Of a DNA stretch of 64,000 nt, positions 25,598-36,190 are shown piece after piece. The DNA is taken from the NCBI RefSeq assembly GCF_000021945.1, contig NC_011831.1, forward strand, positions 4,043,353 to 4,107,352, written 5' to 3'. The notes under the pieces are model-generated. The model saw only the letters and a list, made by a program, of their open reading frames with translations. It had not been told where the DNA came from and searched no databases. The translations under genes and the position numbers were made by a program. Source of the DNA: Chloroflexus aggregans DSM 9485 (GTDB lineage: Bacteria > Chloroflexota > Chloroflexia > Chloroflexales > Chloroflexaceae). Each line of letters opens with the position of its first letter. Position 1 is the first letter of the stretch.

Positions 25598-27598
25598 CTA
25601 TTCGCTGATAACCTCGTATTGCACCCGTTCACTCGTGTGCGGCGTGACGGCAATCACCACCAATACCCCCCGCTCACCGTCATTCAGCGTTGCCGTTGCG
25701 ATACCGTCTTCATCAACCGGCAATGCCTCAACGGTGATCTGTCCATTGGCCGCCGTGCGCACCAGGTGCAAATCCCATTGCTGCGGCAGATCGCCATCGA
25801 CCCGCACAAATCCTGCTGCTTCCCAGCCATTCTCCCCCTCTTCGACGGTATCACGAAAACCGATTTCGGGGATGGTAATGTTATCAATCAAGATACCAGG
25901 TGCATGTACTCCCTGATCATTAATCGACCAAAATCGCAACAACACTTCTTGGCCGACAAACTGGGTTAAATCCATCCGCTCGTTGACCCAACGCCCGCGC
26001 AAGCCGTCTTCAACGTCGGCCTCCGGTCTCCCCGAAACACCGGTCAGACCGTGACCATAATTCACGCCTTGTGGATCATAGTCGGTCGTCCACTTGCCGG
26101 GTAGGGTCTCCCACGTCCGCCCGCCGTCAGTCGAAACAGTGACGAAAGCGTAGTCATAATCGTCTTCGATCTCGAACCACGTGTCGAAGGTGAGTGTCGC
26201 TGAACTGACCCCACGTAGATCAATCTTGCGCGTGAGCGTTGCAATGCTATCATCACTACGGTTGCTCCACCAGGCGTAGCGTCCCTGTGGCATCTGTCCG
26301 GCAATGCGCACGGTAGTGTCGCCACGGAAGGTTATCGAGCGCGCGTTCGCCGGTAATGCAAGGTAATCAACGCCGAACTGCACAATATCGTCTTGATGCC
26401 GCCGCTCGACCGGCGTTGGGCGTACTGTGTGCGGCAGGAGATTCCTCAATTCGGTACCGGTATCGTAGGTGTAACGACCATCGCCTACCCGTGGGTCGTT
26501 AAGTAAGTTGGCGACGGCCCAATCGGCCATGATCTGCCGAAAGTGCGTAATATCGGGTCGAACACGGGCGGCTAACTCGACGAACGCTTCGAGATTGTTA
26601 CCGGCGTTGGCCCGAATCAACGAGCGTAATTGGTCTTTGCCGGCGTATTGGGCATAGATGTAGCGCATAAAGAGGTGAGCAGCGCCGTAATGCACGCCTG
26701 ACTGGCCGGGCGCAAAGCCCCACCCGGTCAATTGAATGTCGGTATTGCGCAGATAGAGCGGAATGAAGCCTTCGCTCTGAAAGCCGTTGAGGTCTTCGGC
26801 CAATTGTGACATTCCCTCGTTGAGCCACAAGGCACTGCCCGGCTGTTCGTGCTGATGGATCATGTGTTGAAATTCGTGGGCCAGCACGTCGAGGTAGGTA
26901 TCGCTATCGAAAGGCATCAGCTCGATGTTCATAAAGAACATCTCACGCTCATTGCTATAGCGGTTGACCTGTTTCGGTAATGAGTCGCTCGACGAATAAT
27001 AACCGAGGATCTGACGACTGCGCTCTACCGCGTTCAGAATGGTAATCCGGTTGTCACCGTCAACCCCGGGTTGTGCCTCACTGCCGAAGATCTCGCGGGT
27101 ACGCGGGTAAATCTCTTGTTCAAAGGTACGCGCAGCACGTTCCAATGCGCCCTGATCAAAAGGTACGCCGGTTTCGACATACATCAACACCACCGGCCCA
27201 ATGTAGCGTAGATCAGCAGTGATTTCGTATTGGCTATCGTTACTAAAATCGGTTACAGAAAAAGATCGGCGTTCGCCAAGCTGCACGTCAGGGGGGATAG
27301 TACGCGCTACATACAGGCATTCCTCTGGTGCCGGGCGACACGCGCCGAGTTGGCGGGCTAGCTCAACTTGATCGCGCGGCAGACGAGCAGCCGCATCGAT
27401 CAGCGCGATTTCATTCACGTCGTTGTTCGGTGCGGGAGTAACCATCGCTACCGGAGTCGGTGGTGGTGGCGGAGCGTGGGCGGTACCGGTAGCGGATCGT
27501 GGTGTCGCCGTAGGTCGGTAGTCTTCCGGTGGTCTCTCGACCGATGGCATACAGCCGGTGATCAGGGTGAGAGCAATAATAAGCAGGAATCGTCTCAT
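25598..27598 (-). CDS. Secreted lipoprotein zinc peptidase with InhA-like C-terminus
   Basis: A 666-residue lipoprotein: MRRFLLIIALTLITGCMPS has a lipobox with Cys16, followed by a proline/threonine-rich linker. The catalytic part has DVLAHEFQHMIHQHEQ (HExxH) and LWLNEGMSQLAEDL, with E in NEGMSQ as third ligand. The C-terminal half holds WWSNRSDDSIATLTRKIDL and TVSTDGGRTWETLPG, as in the domain after the catalytic module of immune inhibitor A (M6) peptidases. It should be anchored outside the membrane. The SD before ATG 27598 is poor; the start is set by the signal peptide. Confidence 0.8.
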   Translation of the reverse strand: MRRFLLIIALTLITGCMPSVERPPEDYRPTATPRSATGTAHAPPPPPTPVAMVTPAPNNDVNEIALIDAAARLPRDQVELARQLGACRPAPEECLYVARTIPPDVQLGERRSFSVTDFSNDSQYEITADLRYIGPVVLMYVETGVPFDQGALERAARTFEQEIYPRTREIFGSEAQPGVDGDNRITILNAVERSRQILGYYSSSDSLPKQVNRYSNEREMFFMNIELMPFDSDTYLDVLAHEFQHMIHQHEQPGSALWLNEGMSQLAEDLNGFQSEGFIPLYLRNTDIQLTGWGFAPGQSGVHYGAAHLFMRYIYAQYAGKDQLRSLIRANAGNNLEAFVELAARVRPDITHFRQIMADWAVANLLNDPRVGDGRYTYDTGTELRNLLPHTVRPTPVERRHQDDIVQFGVDYLALPANARSITFRGDTTVRIAGQMPQGRYAWWSNRSDDSIATLTRKIDLRGVSSATLTFDTWFEIEDDYDYAFVTVSTDGGRTWETLPGKWTTDYDPQGVNYGHGLTGVSGRPEADVEDGLRGRWVNERMDLTQFVGQEVLLRFWSINDQGVHAPGILIDNITIPEIGFRDTVEEGENGWEAAGFVRVDGDLPQQWDLHLVRTAANGQITVEALPVDEDGIATATLNDGERGVLVVIAVTPHTSERVQYEVISE

Positions 27599-27690
27599 AG
27601 TGAAGCCGTTAGGGTGTAGATCGCTCGGTCGGAATGGGTCGCATCCGGTATTAGCGGATTCCACTGTTTATGCTACCTGCATTGTACTGT

Positions 27691-27724
27691 AAAACGGGCG
27701 TCACTCGCCATTGAGTGACGCCCG
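27691..27724 (-). terminator. Intrinsic terminator after htpX
   Basis: Perfect 12-base-pair stem CGGGCGTCACTC / GAGTGACGCCCG with a 6-base loop, followed on the minus strand by TTTTA. It lies 46 bases after the htpX stop. Confidence 0.85.
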
Positions 27725-27769
27725 CTGAAGGGGGAAGGATGGAATCTATATCAACGCGCTGCGTGAGTG

Positions 27770-28663
27770 TCAGGCAACGATAGCGGTGTTCCCGCTACGG
27801 TTAGCCATTGCCCGCAACCGCGAGATACGCTTGTGCGTCTCCGGGTGTGTGCGGAACAGGCTTGCCAGCCCACCCAACACCGGGTTAATGATGTAGAGAT
27901 GGGCTGTTGCCGGACGGGCCTCTTCCATTGGCATACGACCGGCGGCCCACTCGAGCTTCTCAAGCGCGCTGGCAAGCGGCAACGGATTGCCAAGAATTTG
28001 TGCGCCACCGGCATCAGCCATATACTCACGCGAGCGCGAGATCGCCATCTGAATAATCAGCGCCATTATCGGGGCTAACATTGCGGTCAAGACAGCACCG
28101 ACCAGCCCGGCGATGCCGCCGCCTTCCTCCTCATCACTGCCACCCAATCCGGCAAATATCATTCCCCACATCACCATATCGGCCAGCATCCCGATGGCGC
28201 CGGCAATCGTCGCGGCAACTGACGAGATCAGCGTATCGCGGTGCTTGATGTGGGCCAGCTCGTGTGCAATCACGCCGGCTAGCTCCTCACGTGTCAGCAA
28301 GCGGGCAATCCCGGTCGTTACTGCTACGGCACCGTGCGCCGGATCGCGTCCGGTCGCAAAGGCGTTGGGTGCATCAGTATCGATAATATAGACGCGCGGC
28401 TTGGGTATCCCGGCTCGCCGTGACAGCTCCTCGACCATTGCGTGCAATTCAGGTGCTTCGTCTGGGCTGACTTCTTGCGCCCCGCTCATCTTGAGGGCAA
28501 GCGTGTCGGAAAACCACCAGGCTCCCATGTTCATCACGATGGCCAGCACAAACGCAATAATCATACCGATCTGTCCACCGACCGCGCCACCAATGGCGAT
28601 GAACAACCCGGTCAGTAGACCGAGCAGGCCAACAGTCTTTAAACTATTTACTAGCATTGTCAT
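27770..28663 (-). CDS. htpX: Membrane zinc protease HtpX
   Basis: A 297-residue M48 family protease of membrane-protein quality control. It has two N-terminal membrane helices (VGLLGLLTGLFIAIGG, IGMIIAFVLAIVMN), the zinc motif GVIAHELAHIKHRDTL, two more helices in the middle (IAGAIGMLADMVMWGMIF and following) and the third-ligand region SREYMADAGGAQI. ATG 28663 has GGAGG eight bases upstream; an upstream in-frame start at 28747 is not supported. It is monocistronic, ending at the terminator at 27691. Confidence 0.93.
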   Translation of the reverse strand: MTMLVNSLKTVGLLGLLTGLFIAIGGAVGGQIGMIIAFVLAIVMNMGAWWFSDTLALKMSGAQEVSPDEAPELHAMVEELSRRAGIPKPRVYIIDTDAPNAFATGRDPAHGAVAVTTGIARLLTREELAGVIAHELAHIKHRDTLISSVAATIAGAIGMLADMVMWGMIFAGLGGSDEEEGGGIAGLVGAVLTAMLAPIMALIIQMAISRSREYMADAGGAQILGNPLPLASALEKLEWAAGRMPMEEARPATAHLYIINPVLGGLASLFRTHPETHKRISRLRAMANRSGNTAIVA

Positions 28664-28942
28664 AACGCTGCCTCCACAGCCGTATATATTCAGCGCAATA
28701 TCGCACAGTTGCAGAGCTAGTATAGCGAGTCGAGCTGTGAAGGCCAAGGGGGGGCTTTCCTCTGCGAATGGGAAGAAGTTCCCAATGTTCGTATGGAACG
28801 CGCTCTTTCGGTTAACACTGTGACCTATTCCTAGTGTGGGGATGGACTCCTTTGCGCCCTCTGCGCGCTCTGCGCCTTTGCGTTTGCGTGGGGCACCCGG
28901 CCTTGGGGCACCCCGCCGTGTGCCCCTACTGGGTCTTTGCGA
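28664..28942. repeat. Intergenic with CTTTGCG-type tract
   Basis: No gene. About 28850-28895 is a CTTTGCG-type tract like that at 1366, followed by a GGGGCACCCGG/CCTTGGGGCACCCCG element and TGTGCCCCTA up to the regulator stop. Confidence 0.6.
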
Positions 28943-29602
28943 TTACCGCAACTCTGGCGGCGGTACCAGCCCCCGTTGCACCGCCACAATCGCCGCCTGA
29001 GTCCGATTACTCACCCCAAGCTTCTGAAAAATCTCGCTCAAGCGGTTACCGACCGTCTTTTCGGCAAGGCTTAGCTTCAGCGCAATCGCGCGGTTATCGT
29101 CACCTTGGGCAACGAGCGCCAGAATATCCCGTTCACGTGGGGTCAGCACCTCATGCAGCGCCGGTGCGTTATCGTTGCGTCGCAGCAGATCGAGCACGCG
29201 CGCCGCAGCACTGCCGGCCAACGCCGCCTCACCGCGGTACACAACGTGAATCGCCTCGATCAGCTCTGACGCATCTGCATCTTTCAGCAGATAAGCATTG
29301 GCACCTGCCCGTAACGCTTCGAGCACGGTCTGCTCGTCGCGGTGCATCGTCAGCACGACGCAGCGGGTGTGGGGACTGACCTGCCCGATCTGGCGCGCCG
29401 CCTCAATGCCGGTCATGACCGGCATTGAAACATCGAGGAGCGCAACATCGGGTTTTGTCGTTTTCGCCGCTTCGACTGCTGCTGCACCATCACGCACTTC
29501 GGCGACAACCTGGAACCCACCTTTGCGCTCTAGGATCTCGCGTAGGCCTTGCCGGAACATGGTATGGTCATCAGCAATCAGAATCGTGATCGGATTACTC
29601 AT
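28943..29602 (-). CDS. NarL/LuxR-type response regulator
   Basis: A 219-residue two-domain regulator. The receiver domain (about 4-120) has the acidic pair in IADDHTMFRQGL, phosphoacceptor Asp in VALLDVSMPVMTG and Lys in AYLLKDADASEL. The C-terminal LuxR HTH is LTPRERDILALVAQGDDNRAIALKLSLAEKTV followed by KLGVSNRTQAAI. It binds DNA when phosphorylated. No sensor kinase is adjacent, so its input is unknown. ATG 29602 has GGGGAAA upstream. The pyrC stop lies 95 bases upstream in the same direction, but the function is unrelated. Confidence 0.9.
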   Translation of the reverse strand: MSNPITILIADDHTMFRQGLREILERKGGFQVVAEVRDGAAAVEAAKTTKPDVALLDVSMPVMTGIEAARQIGQVSPHTRCVVLTMHRDEQTVLEALRAGANAYLLKDADASELIEAIHVVYRGEAALAGSAAARVLDLLRRNDNAPALHEVLTPRERDILALVAQGDDNRAIALKLSLAEKTVGNRLSEIFQKLGVSNRTQAAIVAVQRGLVPPPELR

Positions 29603-29697
29603 AGCTTTCCCCATTGGTGTTGGTTATTGACTATGAGCATCTTACCACGAGTGCCGTTGAGGGGGCTGGGGAATATGCCCGCTTCTTCTATCCTCCA

Positions 29698-31164
29698 TTA
29701 TGTCTCTTCACTCTCCAAAATACCTTCGAGTCGTGAGGGTTGTGGTGCTGCTTGTCCTTGCCGGCCAAAATTGTCGCGACGGAACACAATCTTGCCGGCA
29801 GCCATCGTCAACATCACCTGTCCCTTCAACCGTTGGCCGCGTAGCGGCGTGTTACGCCCACGTGACCGGAAGTGATCGGGGTCTACCACCCAGCTCCGCT
29901 CAGGATCGAAGATCACGATGTCGGCGGTTGCCCCGGGCCGCAAGTTCGCCGGCGACCGGTTGAGTACCTGCGCCGGCCCCTCGGTGAGTTTCGCAATCAG
30001 GTTGACAATATCCATCTCACCGCGATGGACGAGAGTCAGCGTAAGGGCAAGTGCCGTCTCCAGACCGCTGATGCCGGGTGGGGCAATCCCGTACTCACAC
30101 TCACGGTCAACAAGTGCCAGCGGCGCGTGATCAACTGCAATCGCATCGATCACGCCATCACGCAAGCCGGCCACCAACGCTTCAACATGTTCGATGCTGC
30201 GTAAGGGCGGTTCAACCCGCGTTGAACTGTCGTATGGCGGTAATAGGCTTGGCTCAAGCCACGATGGTAAGCTCAGATCGGGATGGGCACCGGCGCGGCC
30301 GGTTTCGATCTCGTTTCGCTCTTCCAGCCAGCCCAGCAGCCAGCGGTCGGTCAGTGTCAGGTGGTGCGGCGTCACTTCTGCCGTCACCCGCACCCCACGC
30401 GCTCGTGCAGCTCGGATCAGCGCGACGCTGCCGGCCGTACTTACTCGGCTGATGTGCAAATGAGCACCGGTCGCTTCGGCGAGGGCAATATCGCGGGCTA
30501 CAATGGCTTCTTCGGCGGCTGCAGGGATGCCCGGCAGACCTAAACGTACACTCACTGCCCCTTCATGGGCAACACCACCGGCAGCCAACGACGGGTCTTG
30601 ACACGTCACCATCACCGGCAAATTGAGCGCTGCCGCATACGATAACGCATGCCGCATCAGCGCCGCGTCGGCGATGGTCCGTCCACCGTCACTAAACGCA
30701 ATACAGCCGGCTTCGGCCAGTTCGCGCATCTCACTCAAGATCCGCCCTTCGTTCCCCAACGTCAACGCGCCGATCACATCGATCCGCACACTCCCAAAGT
30801 GCGCGACCAATTCACGCAACTGCCGAATTGCCGCCGCGTTATCCGGGGTGGGGTGCGTTGTGGGACGGGCGCACAGCGTGGTAAAGCCGCCAACGGCTGC
30901 TGCCGCGCTCACGCTGGTAATCGTCTCTCGATGTTCTTCACCCGGCTGTCGCAGGTGGGTGTGGAGATCGGTAAAACCCGGTGCGACGACACAGCCACGA
31001 GCATTAATCACTTCCACGTCCGGCCCGATGGGTTCGCGATCGCTGTGGAGATCGGCCAGATCGTACAATCGCTCAACTTTGCCGTCGGCGACCAAAATAT
31101 CACCGATAGTTGCCACTCGGTTGGCCGGATCGATAATTGTGCCGTTTTTTATGAGATACCGCAT
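29698..31164 (-). CDS. pyrC: Dihydroorotase
   Basis: A 488-residue type I dihydroorotase that cyclises carbamoyl-aspartate in pyrimidine synthesis. It has the metal site VVAPGFTDLHTHLRQPGEEHRE, ITAEVTPHHLTLTD, and AIAVDHAPLAL with the catalytic Asp. The C-terminal GATADIVIFDPERSW closes the composite sheet domain. ATG 31164 follows GAGAGGTG by seven bases, 12 bases after the pyrB stop. Third gene of the pyrR-pyrB-pyrC operon. Confidence 0.94.
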   Translation of the reverse strand: MRYLIKNGTIIDPANRVATIGDILVADGKVERLYDLADLHSDREPIGPDVEVINARGCVVAPGFTDLHTHLRQPGEEHRETITSVSAAAAVGGFTTLCARPTTHPTPDNAAAIRQLRELVAHFGSVRIDVIGALTLGNEGRILSEMRELAEAGCIAFSDGGRTIADAALMRHALSYAAALNLPVMVTCQDPSLAAGGVAHEGAVSVRLGLPGIPAAAEEAIVARDIALAEATGAHLHISRVSTAGSVALIRAARARGVRVTAEVTPHHLTLTDRWLLGWLEERNEIETGRAGAHPDLSLPSWLEPSLLPPYDSSTRVEPPLRSIEHVEALVAGLRDGVIDAIAVDHAPLALVDRECEYGIAPPGISGLETALALTLTLVHRGEMDIVNLIAKLTEGPAQVLNRSPANLRPGATADIVIFDPERSWVVDPDHFRSRGRNTPLRGQRLKGQVMLTMAAGKIVFRRDNFGRQGQAAPQPSRLEGILESEET

Positions 31165-31176
31165 CGTTTTCACCTC

Positions 31177-32756
<1,580 letters not shown>

Positions 32757-32766
32757 ACTCAATTCA

Positions 32767-32790
32767 CTCCTTCACAGCCTCACAGGGCTG
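32767..32790 (-). promoter_or_regulatory. PyrR-binding loop (anti-antiterminator) in pyr leader
   Basis: Minus strand CCCTGTGAGGCTGTGAAGG fits the Bacillus PyrR-binding consensus (TCCAGAGAGGCTTGCAAGG): CC-x-G-x-GAGGCT-xxx-AAGG is kept, and CAGCC/GGCTG closes the stem. It lies 46 bases before the terminator, the standard arrangement. Confidence 0.8.
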
Positions 32791-32954
32791 TATTAAAGGT
32801 TGCATTATCGTACCATGGGCTGCCACGTGCGTCAATGGTTTATCGGGAAAACTTCCCGCTATCGTTGAAGGCAAAACATGGTACCATAGCGATAGGTACA
32901 TATTTAGGATGGAACATTCGTGCGCCTCTGTGGCGCCTCGCCGGAGATCATCGT

Positions 32955-34094
32955 ATGCCGCGAGTGCTGATCTTACACGCCTCAGTAGGAACCGGTCATA
33001 AGCGTGCTGCTGAAGCGCTGGCTGCCGCCTTTAGCCGTCGCCAACCTGGTGAAGTGCGTGTCGAGGATGTCCTCGATCACACCTCCCGTCTCTTTCGCTT
33101 CGCATATGCTCGTTCCTATCTTGAATTGACCGACCGCGCGCCGTTGGTGTGGGGCTATTTCTACACACAAACGAACGCCGACCCCAATCTAGCCGAGATC
33201 ACCAACAATATTCGCAAGTTGGTTGAAAGTATCGGGACGAACGGCCTGAAAGAGGTCTTACGCGCCTTTCAGCCAGATGTTATCATTTGTACTCATTTCT
33301 TGCCCATGGAGCTGCTGGTCAGCTACAAACGCAGTGCGCGCCTGACCGAACCGGTCTACTGCGTTATTACCGATTACGCCGCCCATACCTTCTGGACGTA
33401 CACCGAAATCGATGGCTATTTCGTCGGTGATGAACAGACACGCGCACAGCTCATCGAGCGTGGTGTTAGCCCGCAGCAAGTGGTTGTGAGCGGTATTCCA
33501 ATCGATCCATGCTTCGCCCAACCGAACGATAGCCGTGAAGCCCGGATACGTCGTAACTTGCCGCCAGAGGGGACGGTGGTGACGCTGTTTGGTGGTGGGG
33601 TTGACGATGATCACGTGCGGCTGATCGTCAGCCAACTTATGCAAAGCCCACTAAAAGCGACGCTGGTGGTGGTCGCCGGGCGAAATACGACCCTAGTCGA
33701 GTCGTTGAGCGATTTTATTTCGACCCCGAATATCGATCTGCGGGTCTTGGGATTTATCGATTATGTCGATGATCTGATTACGGCGAGCGATTTGGTGATT
33801 ACAAAGGCGGGTGGGCTGATCGTGAGCGAGATTCTCGCCCGTGGTACACCGATGATTATCATTGACCCTATTCTCGGCCAAGAGGAGTGGAACGCCGATT
33901 ACGTCGTCAGTACCGGCAGCGGGATCCAATTGCGCATGTGCGAATCGACCGCACGGGCCGTGCTCAATCTGCTGAACCACCCTACAATGTTGGCTGAAAT
34001 GCGACGGTGTGCAAAGGCGGCGTCGCATCCCAATGCAGCTCTCGATATTGCCGAAAAGGTGATCGCCGATCTTGAGAGTTATCGTCACGCCTAA
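32955..34094 (+). CDS. GT28-type glycolipid glycosyltransferase (MGDG synthase/UgtP-like), first copy
   Basis: A 379-residue protein. The N-terminal SVGTGHKRAAEALA is the glycine-rich acceptor loop of MGDG synthase/UgtP-like enzymes, and VITKAGGLIVSEILARGTPMIII, with the acidic/G-rich nucleotide-sugar site, lies near residue 280. Such enzymes add glucose or galactose from UDP-sugar to diacylglycerol at the inner face of the membrane. ATG 32955 has GGAG about ten bases upstream; the frame open to 32637 overlaps the pyr leader on the other strand and is not coding. Followed by a paralogue 4 bases later. Confidence 0.85.
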   Translation: MPRVLILHASVGTGHKRAAEALAAAFSRRQPGEVRVEDVLDHTSRLFRFAYARSYLELTDRAPLVWGYFYTQTNADPNLAEITNNIRKLVESIGTNGLKEVLRAFQPDVIICTHFLPMELLVSYKRSARLTEPVYCVITDYAAHTFWTYTEIDGYFVGDEQTRAQLIERGVSPQQVVVSGIPIDPCFAQPNDSREARIRRNLPPEGTVVTLFGGGVDDDHVRLIVSQLMQSPLKATLVVVAGRNTTLVESLSDFISTPNIDLRVLGFIDYVDDLITASDLVITKAGGLIVSEILARGTPMIIIDPILGQEEWNADYVVSTGSGIQLRMCESTARAVLNLLNHPTMLAEMRRCAKAASHPNAALDIAEKVIADLESYRHA

Positions 34095-34098
34095 GTGT

Positions 34099-35238
34099 AT
34101 GAATCGTCAACCAATTGATGTGTTATTTGCTATTTCAGATACCGGCGGCGGCCATCGTAGTGCTGCGGTGGCGATTAGTGCCGCGCTCGAACAGTTGTCG
34201 GGTGGTGAGATTACATGGGCCATCGAAGATCTCTTGCAGGCGACCAATGTGCCCGGTATTCGGAGCGCACCCGGTATCTACGACCAGCTTTCCACCCGTT
34301 GGCTGAAGTTGTACAATGTTTCGTTTCAGTTGACCAACTCGCGTTCGACGGTAGGGTTTTTATCGCGGATCGTGTATCTGATTGCCCGCCAAAATCTCGA
34401 ACGCCTGCTCGCCGAACGTCACCCACGCTTGGTGGTCGTCACCCATCCCCTTGTCCATCGTCTTGTCTGTGCCGCTCGCCGTCGCCACAATGCGTTTCGC
34501 GTAGTAACTGTCGTGACCGATCTGGTCACGCTCCACGCCGCCTGGAGTTATCCCGGTGTGGATTTGGCGCTGACCCCCACCGATGAAGCGTATCACCTGA
34601 TGCGCAAACGTGGCATGAAACCGAGTCAGTTGCAGCGCTGCGGCTTCCCGGTCCATCCGAAGTTTGCCGCCGAAAATCGTGATGCTCCCACTGCTCGCCG
34701 CGATTTGGGGTTCGATCCCGATCGCTTTACCGTCTTGCTAACCGCCGGTGGTGTCGGCGCCGGTCGTCTTGGTGAATTGGTTCATTCCCTTGAACAACAG
34801 CTCCCTGATAAGCAGCTCCTCGTTGTGACCGGTAAAAATCGCGCGCTCTACGAGGATTTGCGGCGTGGGCCACGTTTGCCGCATACCCATGTGTTCGGTT
34901 TCGTTCATAACATGGAAGAATTGATGGCCGCAAGTGATGTAGTGGTGACGAAGGCCGGCCCAGGTACGCTGATGGAGGCGTTGGTGATGCGTAAGCCGGT
35001 GATTGTCACCGAAGCGGTTGGGATTCAAGAACACGGTAATATTGATTTTGTGCTGAACTACGAGCTAGGGTTCTTCTGTCCGACGACCGAGCGGATCGTC
35101 GCCGCTATTACCAGTCTCGAAGACCCGGCTCGCTATGCTGCGACGGTCGAACGTCTCAAACATGCCGTCCCCCGTGACGGAGCAATGCAGATTGCACGGG
35201 TTATTCATCAGCAGTTAAGCTTGCGACCGGTACGGTAA
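34099..35238 (+). CDS. GT28-type glycolipid glycosyltransferase (MGDG synthase/UgtP-like), second copy
   Basis: A 379-residue paralogue of the preceding gene, with AISDTGGGHRSAAVAI at the N-terminus, VVTKAGPGTLMEALVMRKPVIVTE in the donor domain and the same length. It starts 4 bases after the first copy stops, with the SD region inside its end, so the two are one transcript. A pair could make mono- and then diglycosyl-diacylglycerol, both of which Chloroflexus membranes are known to contain; which copy does which step cannot be read from the sequence. Confidence 0.85.
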   Translation: MNRQPIDVLFAISDTGGGHRSAAVAISAALEQLSGGEITWAIEDLLQATNVPGIRSAPGIYDQLSTRWLKLYNVSFQLTNSRSTVGFLSRIVYLIARQNLERLLAERHPRLVVVTHPLVHRLVCAARRRHNAFRVVTVVTDLVTLHAAWSYPGVDLALTPTDEAYHLMRKRGMKPSQLQRCGFPVHPKFAAENRDAPTARRDLGFDPDRFTVLLTAGGVGAGRLGELVHSLEQQLPDKQLLVVTGKNRALYEDLRRGPRLPHTHVFGFVHNMEELMAASDVVVTKAGPGTLMEALVMRKPVIVTEAVGIQEHGNIDFVLNYELGFFCPTTERIVAAITSLEDPARYAATVERLKHAVPRDGAMQIARVIHQQLSLRPVR

Positions 35239-35247
35239 CTGTGTATG

Positions 35248-36174
35248 TCATCCGCGTTGCAACAAGCGGGTTAGGAGTTCGTGAACCAGAGGTTGCCCGC
35301 GTAACTGCTGCCGCCAATTGGTGGGAATGCCTTCGATCCCGTAACGGATCCCGGCAATTCCGCCGGCAACGCACGCCGTCGTGTCGGTGTCGTAGCCAAG
35401 GGCGATAGCGAGACGAACAACGTGAGCGTAGTCGCTGCCTTGCGCTACGGTCCACCGCGCCGAACGGAGTGTGTCGACGACATACCCCTTGCCCTCCCCC
35501 GGTACGAGTTTGTCGGGTTCGATATGGGTTTCCAGTTCGATCCGTGCTTGCCCGTTGCCGTAGATGTCGCGCAGCCGCTTGGTAGCGGTGTTCCACGCAT
35601 CTCCGTCGCCCGCTAATTCGTAGCGCGCCCATAGGCAATAGAGGGCGCAACAGACTTGTGACCGGAGATGACCATGGGTGGGCAGTGATTGCAGATGCGC
35701 ATCGGCGACCAACTCGCGGTCATGACCACGATGCCATAACGCCAGCGGCAAGACCCGCATCAGCGCGCCATTACCGTTGTCGAACTCGCCCGCCGGCCCG
35801 GCGCGGTATGGCGGTACACCGCTCTGCAACGCCCGTATCGCGCGCAGCGTTTGCGAACCTACATCGAAGACCGTTCCGTCAGGTGTGTAGGCTCCCTGCT
35901 CGTACCATGCCTGTATCTTGCGGGCAAAATCGTTCAGATCGAGCCGGTCGCACGTCAGCAACGAATCGAGGAGGGCCAGCGCCAGCGCTCCATCGTCCGA
36001 CCATGTTCCCACCGGGATCGTTGGATGACTGCGTGCAAACCCATCCGGCGGCTGTAAATCGATCGCTGTGATCGGTGGCAATGCTTCCGGTGGATGAAAT
36101 TCGTATGGCACACCTAGGGCATCGCCGATGAGCAGACCGAATAATCCACCTGCAATCCGATCATGCCGATTCAT
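35248..36174 (-). CDS. ADP-ribosylglycohydrolase family protein
   Basis: A 308-residue all-helical hydrolase. It begins DRIAGGLFGLLIGDALGVPYEF, with VGTWSDDGALALALLDSL in place of the usual TDDT metal motif, DNGNGALMRVLPLAL, and the second metal site AIALGYDTDTTACVAGGIAGIRYG. The family removes ADP-ribose from proteins or dinitrogenase reductase (DraG). Substrate is unknown; no nif genes are here. It converges on the glycosyltransferase pair with a 9-base gap. Its ATG at 36174 faces a minisatellite. Confidence 0.9.
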   Translation of the reverse strand: MNRHDRIAGGLFGLLIGDALGVPYEFHPPEALPPITAIDLQPPDGFARSHPTIPVGTWSDDGALALALLDSLLTCDRLDLNDFARKIQAWYEQGAYTPDGTVFDVGSQTLRAIRALQSGVPPYRAGPAGEFDNGNGALMRVLPLALWHRGHDRELVADAHLQSLPTHGHLRSQVCCALYCLWARYELAGDGDAWNTATKRLRDIYGNGQARIELETHIEPDKLVPGEGKGYVVDTLRSARWTVAQGSDYAHVVRLAIALGYDTDTTACVAGGIAGIRYGIEGIPTNWRQQLRGQPLVHELLTRLLQRG

Positions 36175-36190
36175 TGCGGTTGCATCCTTA

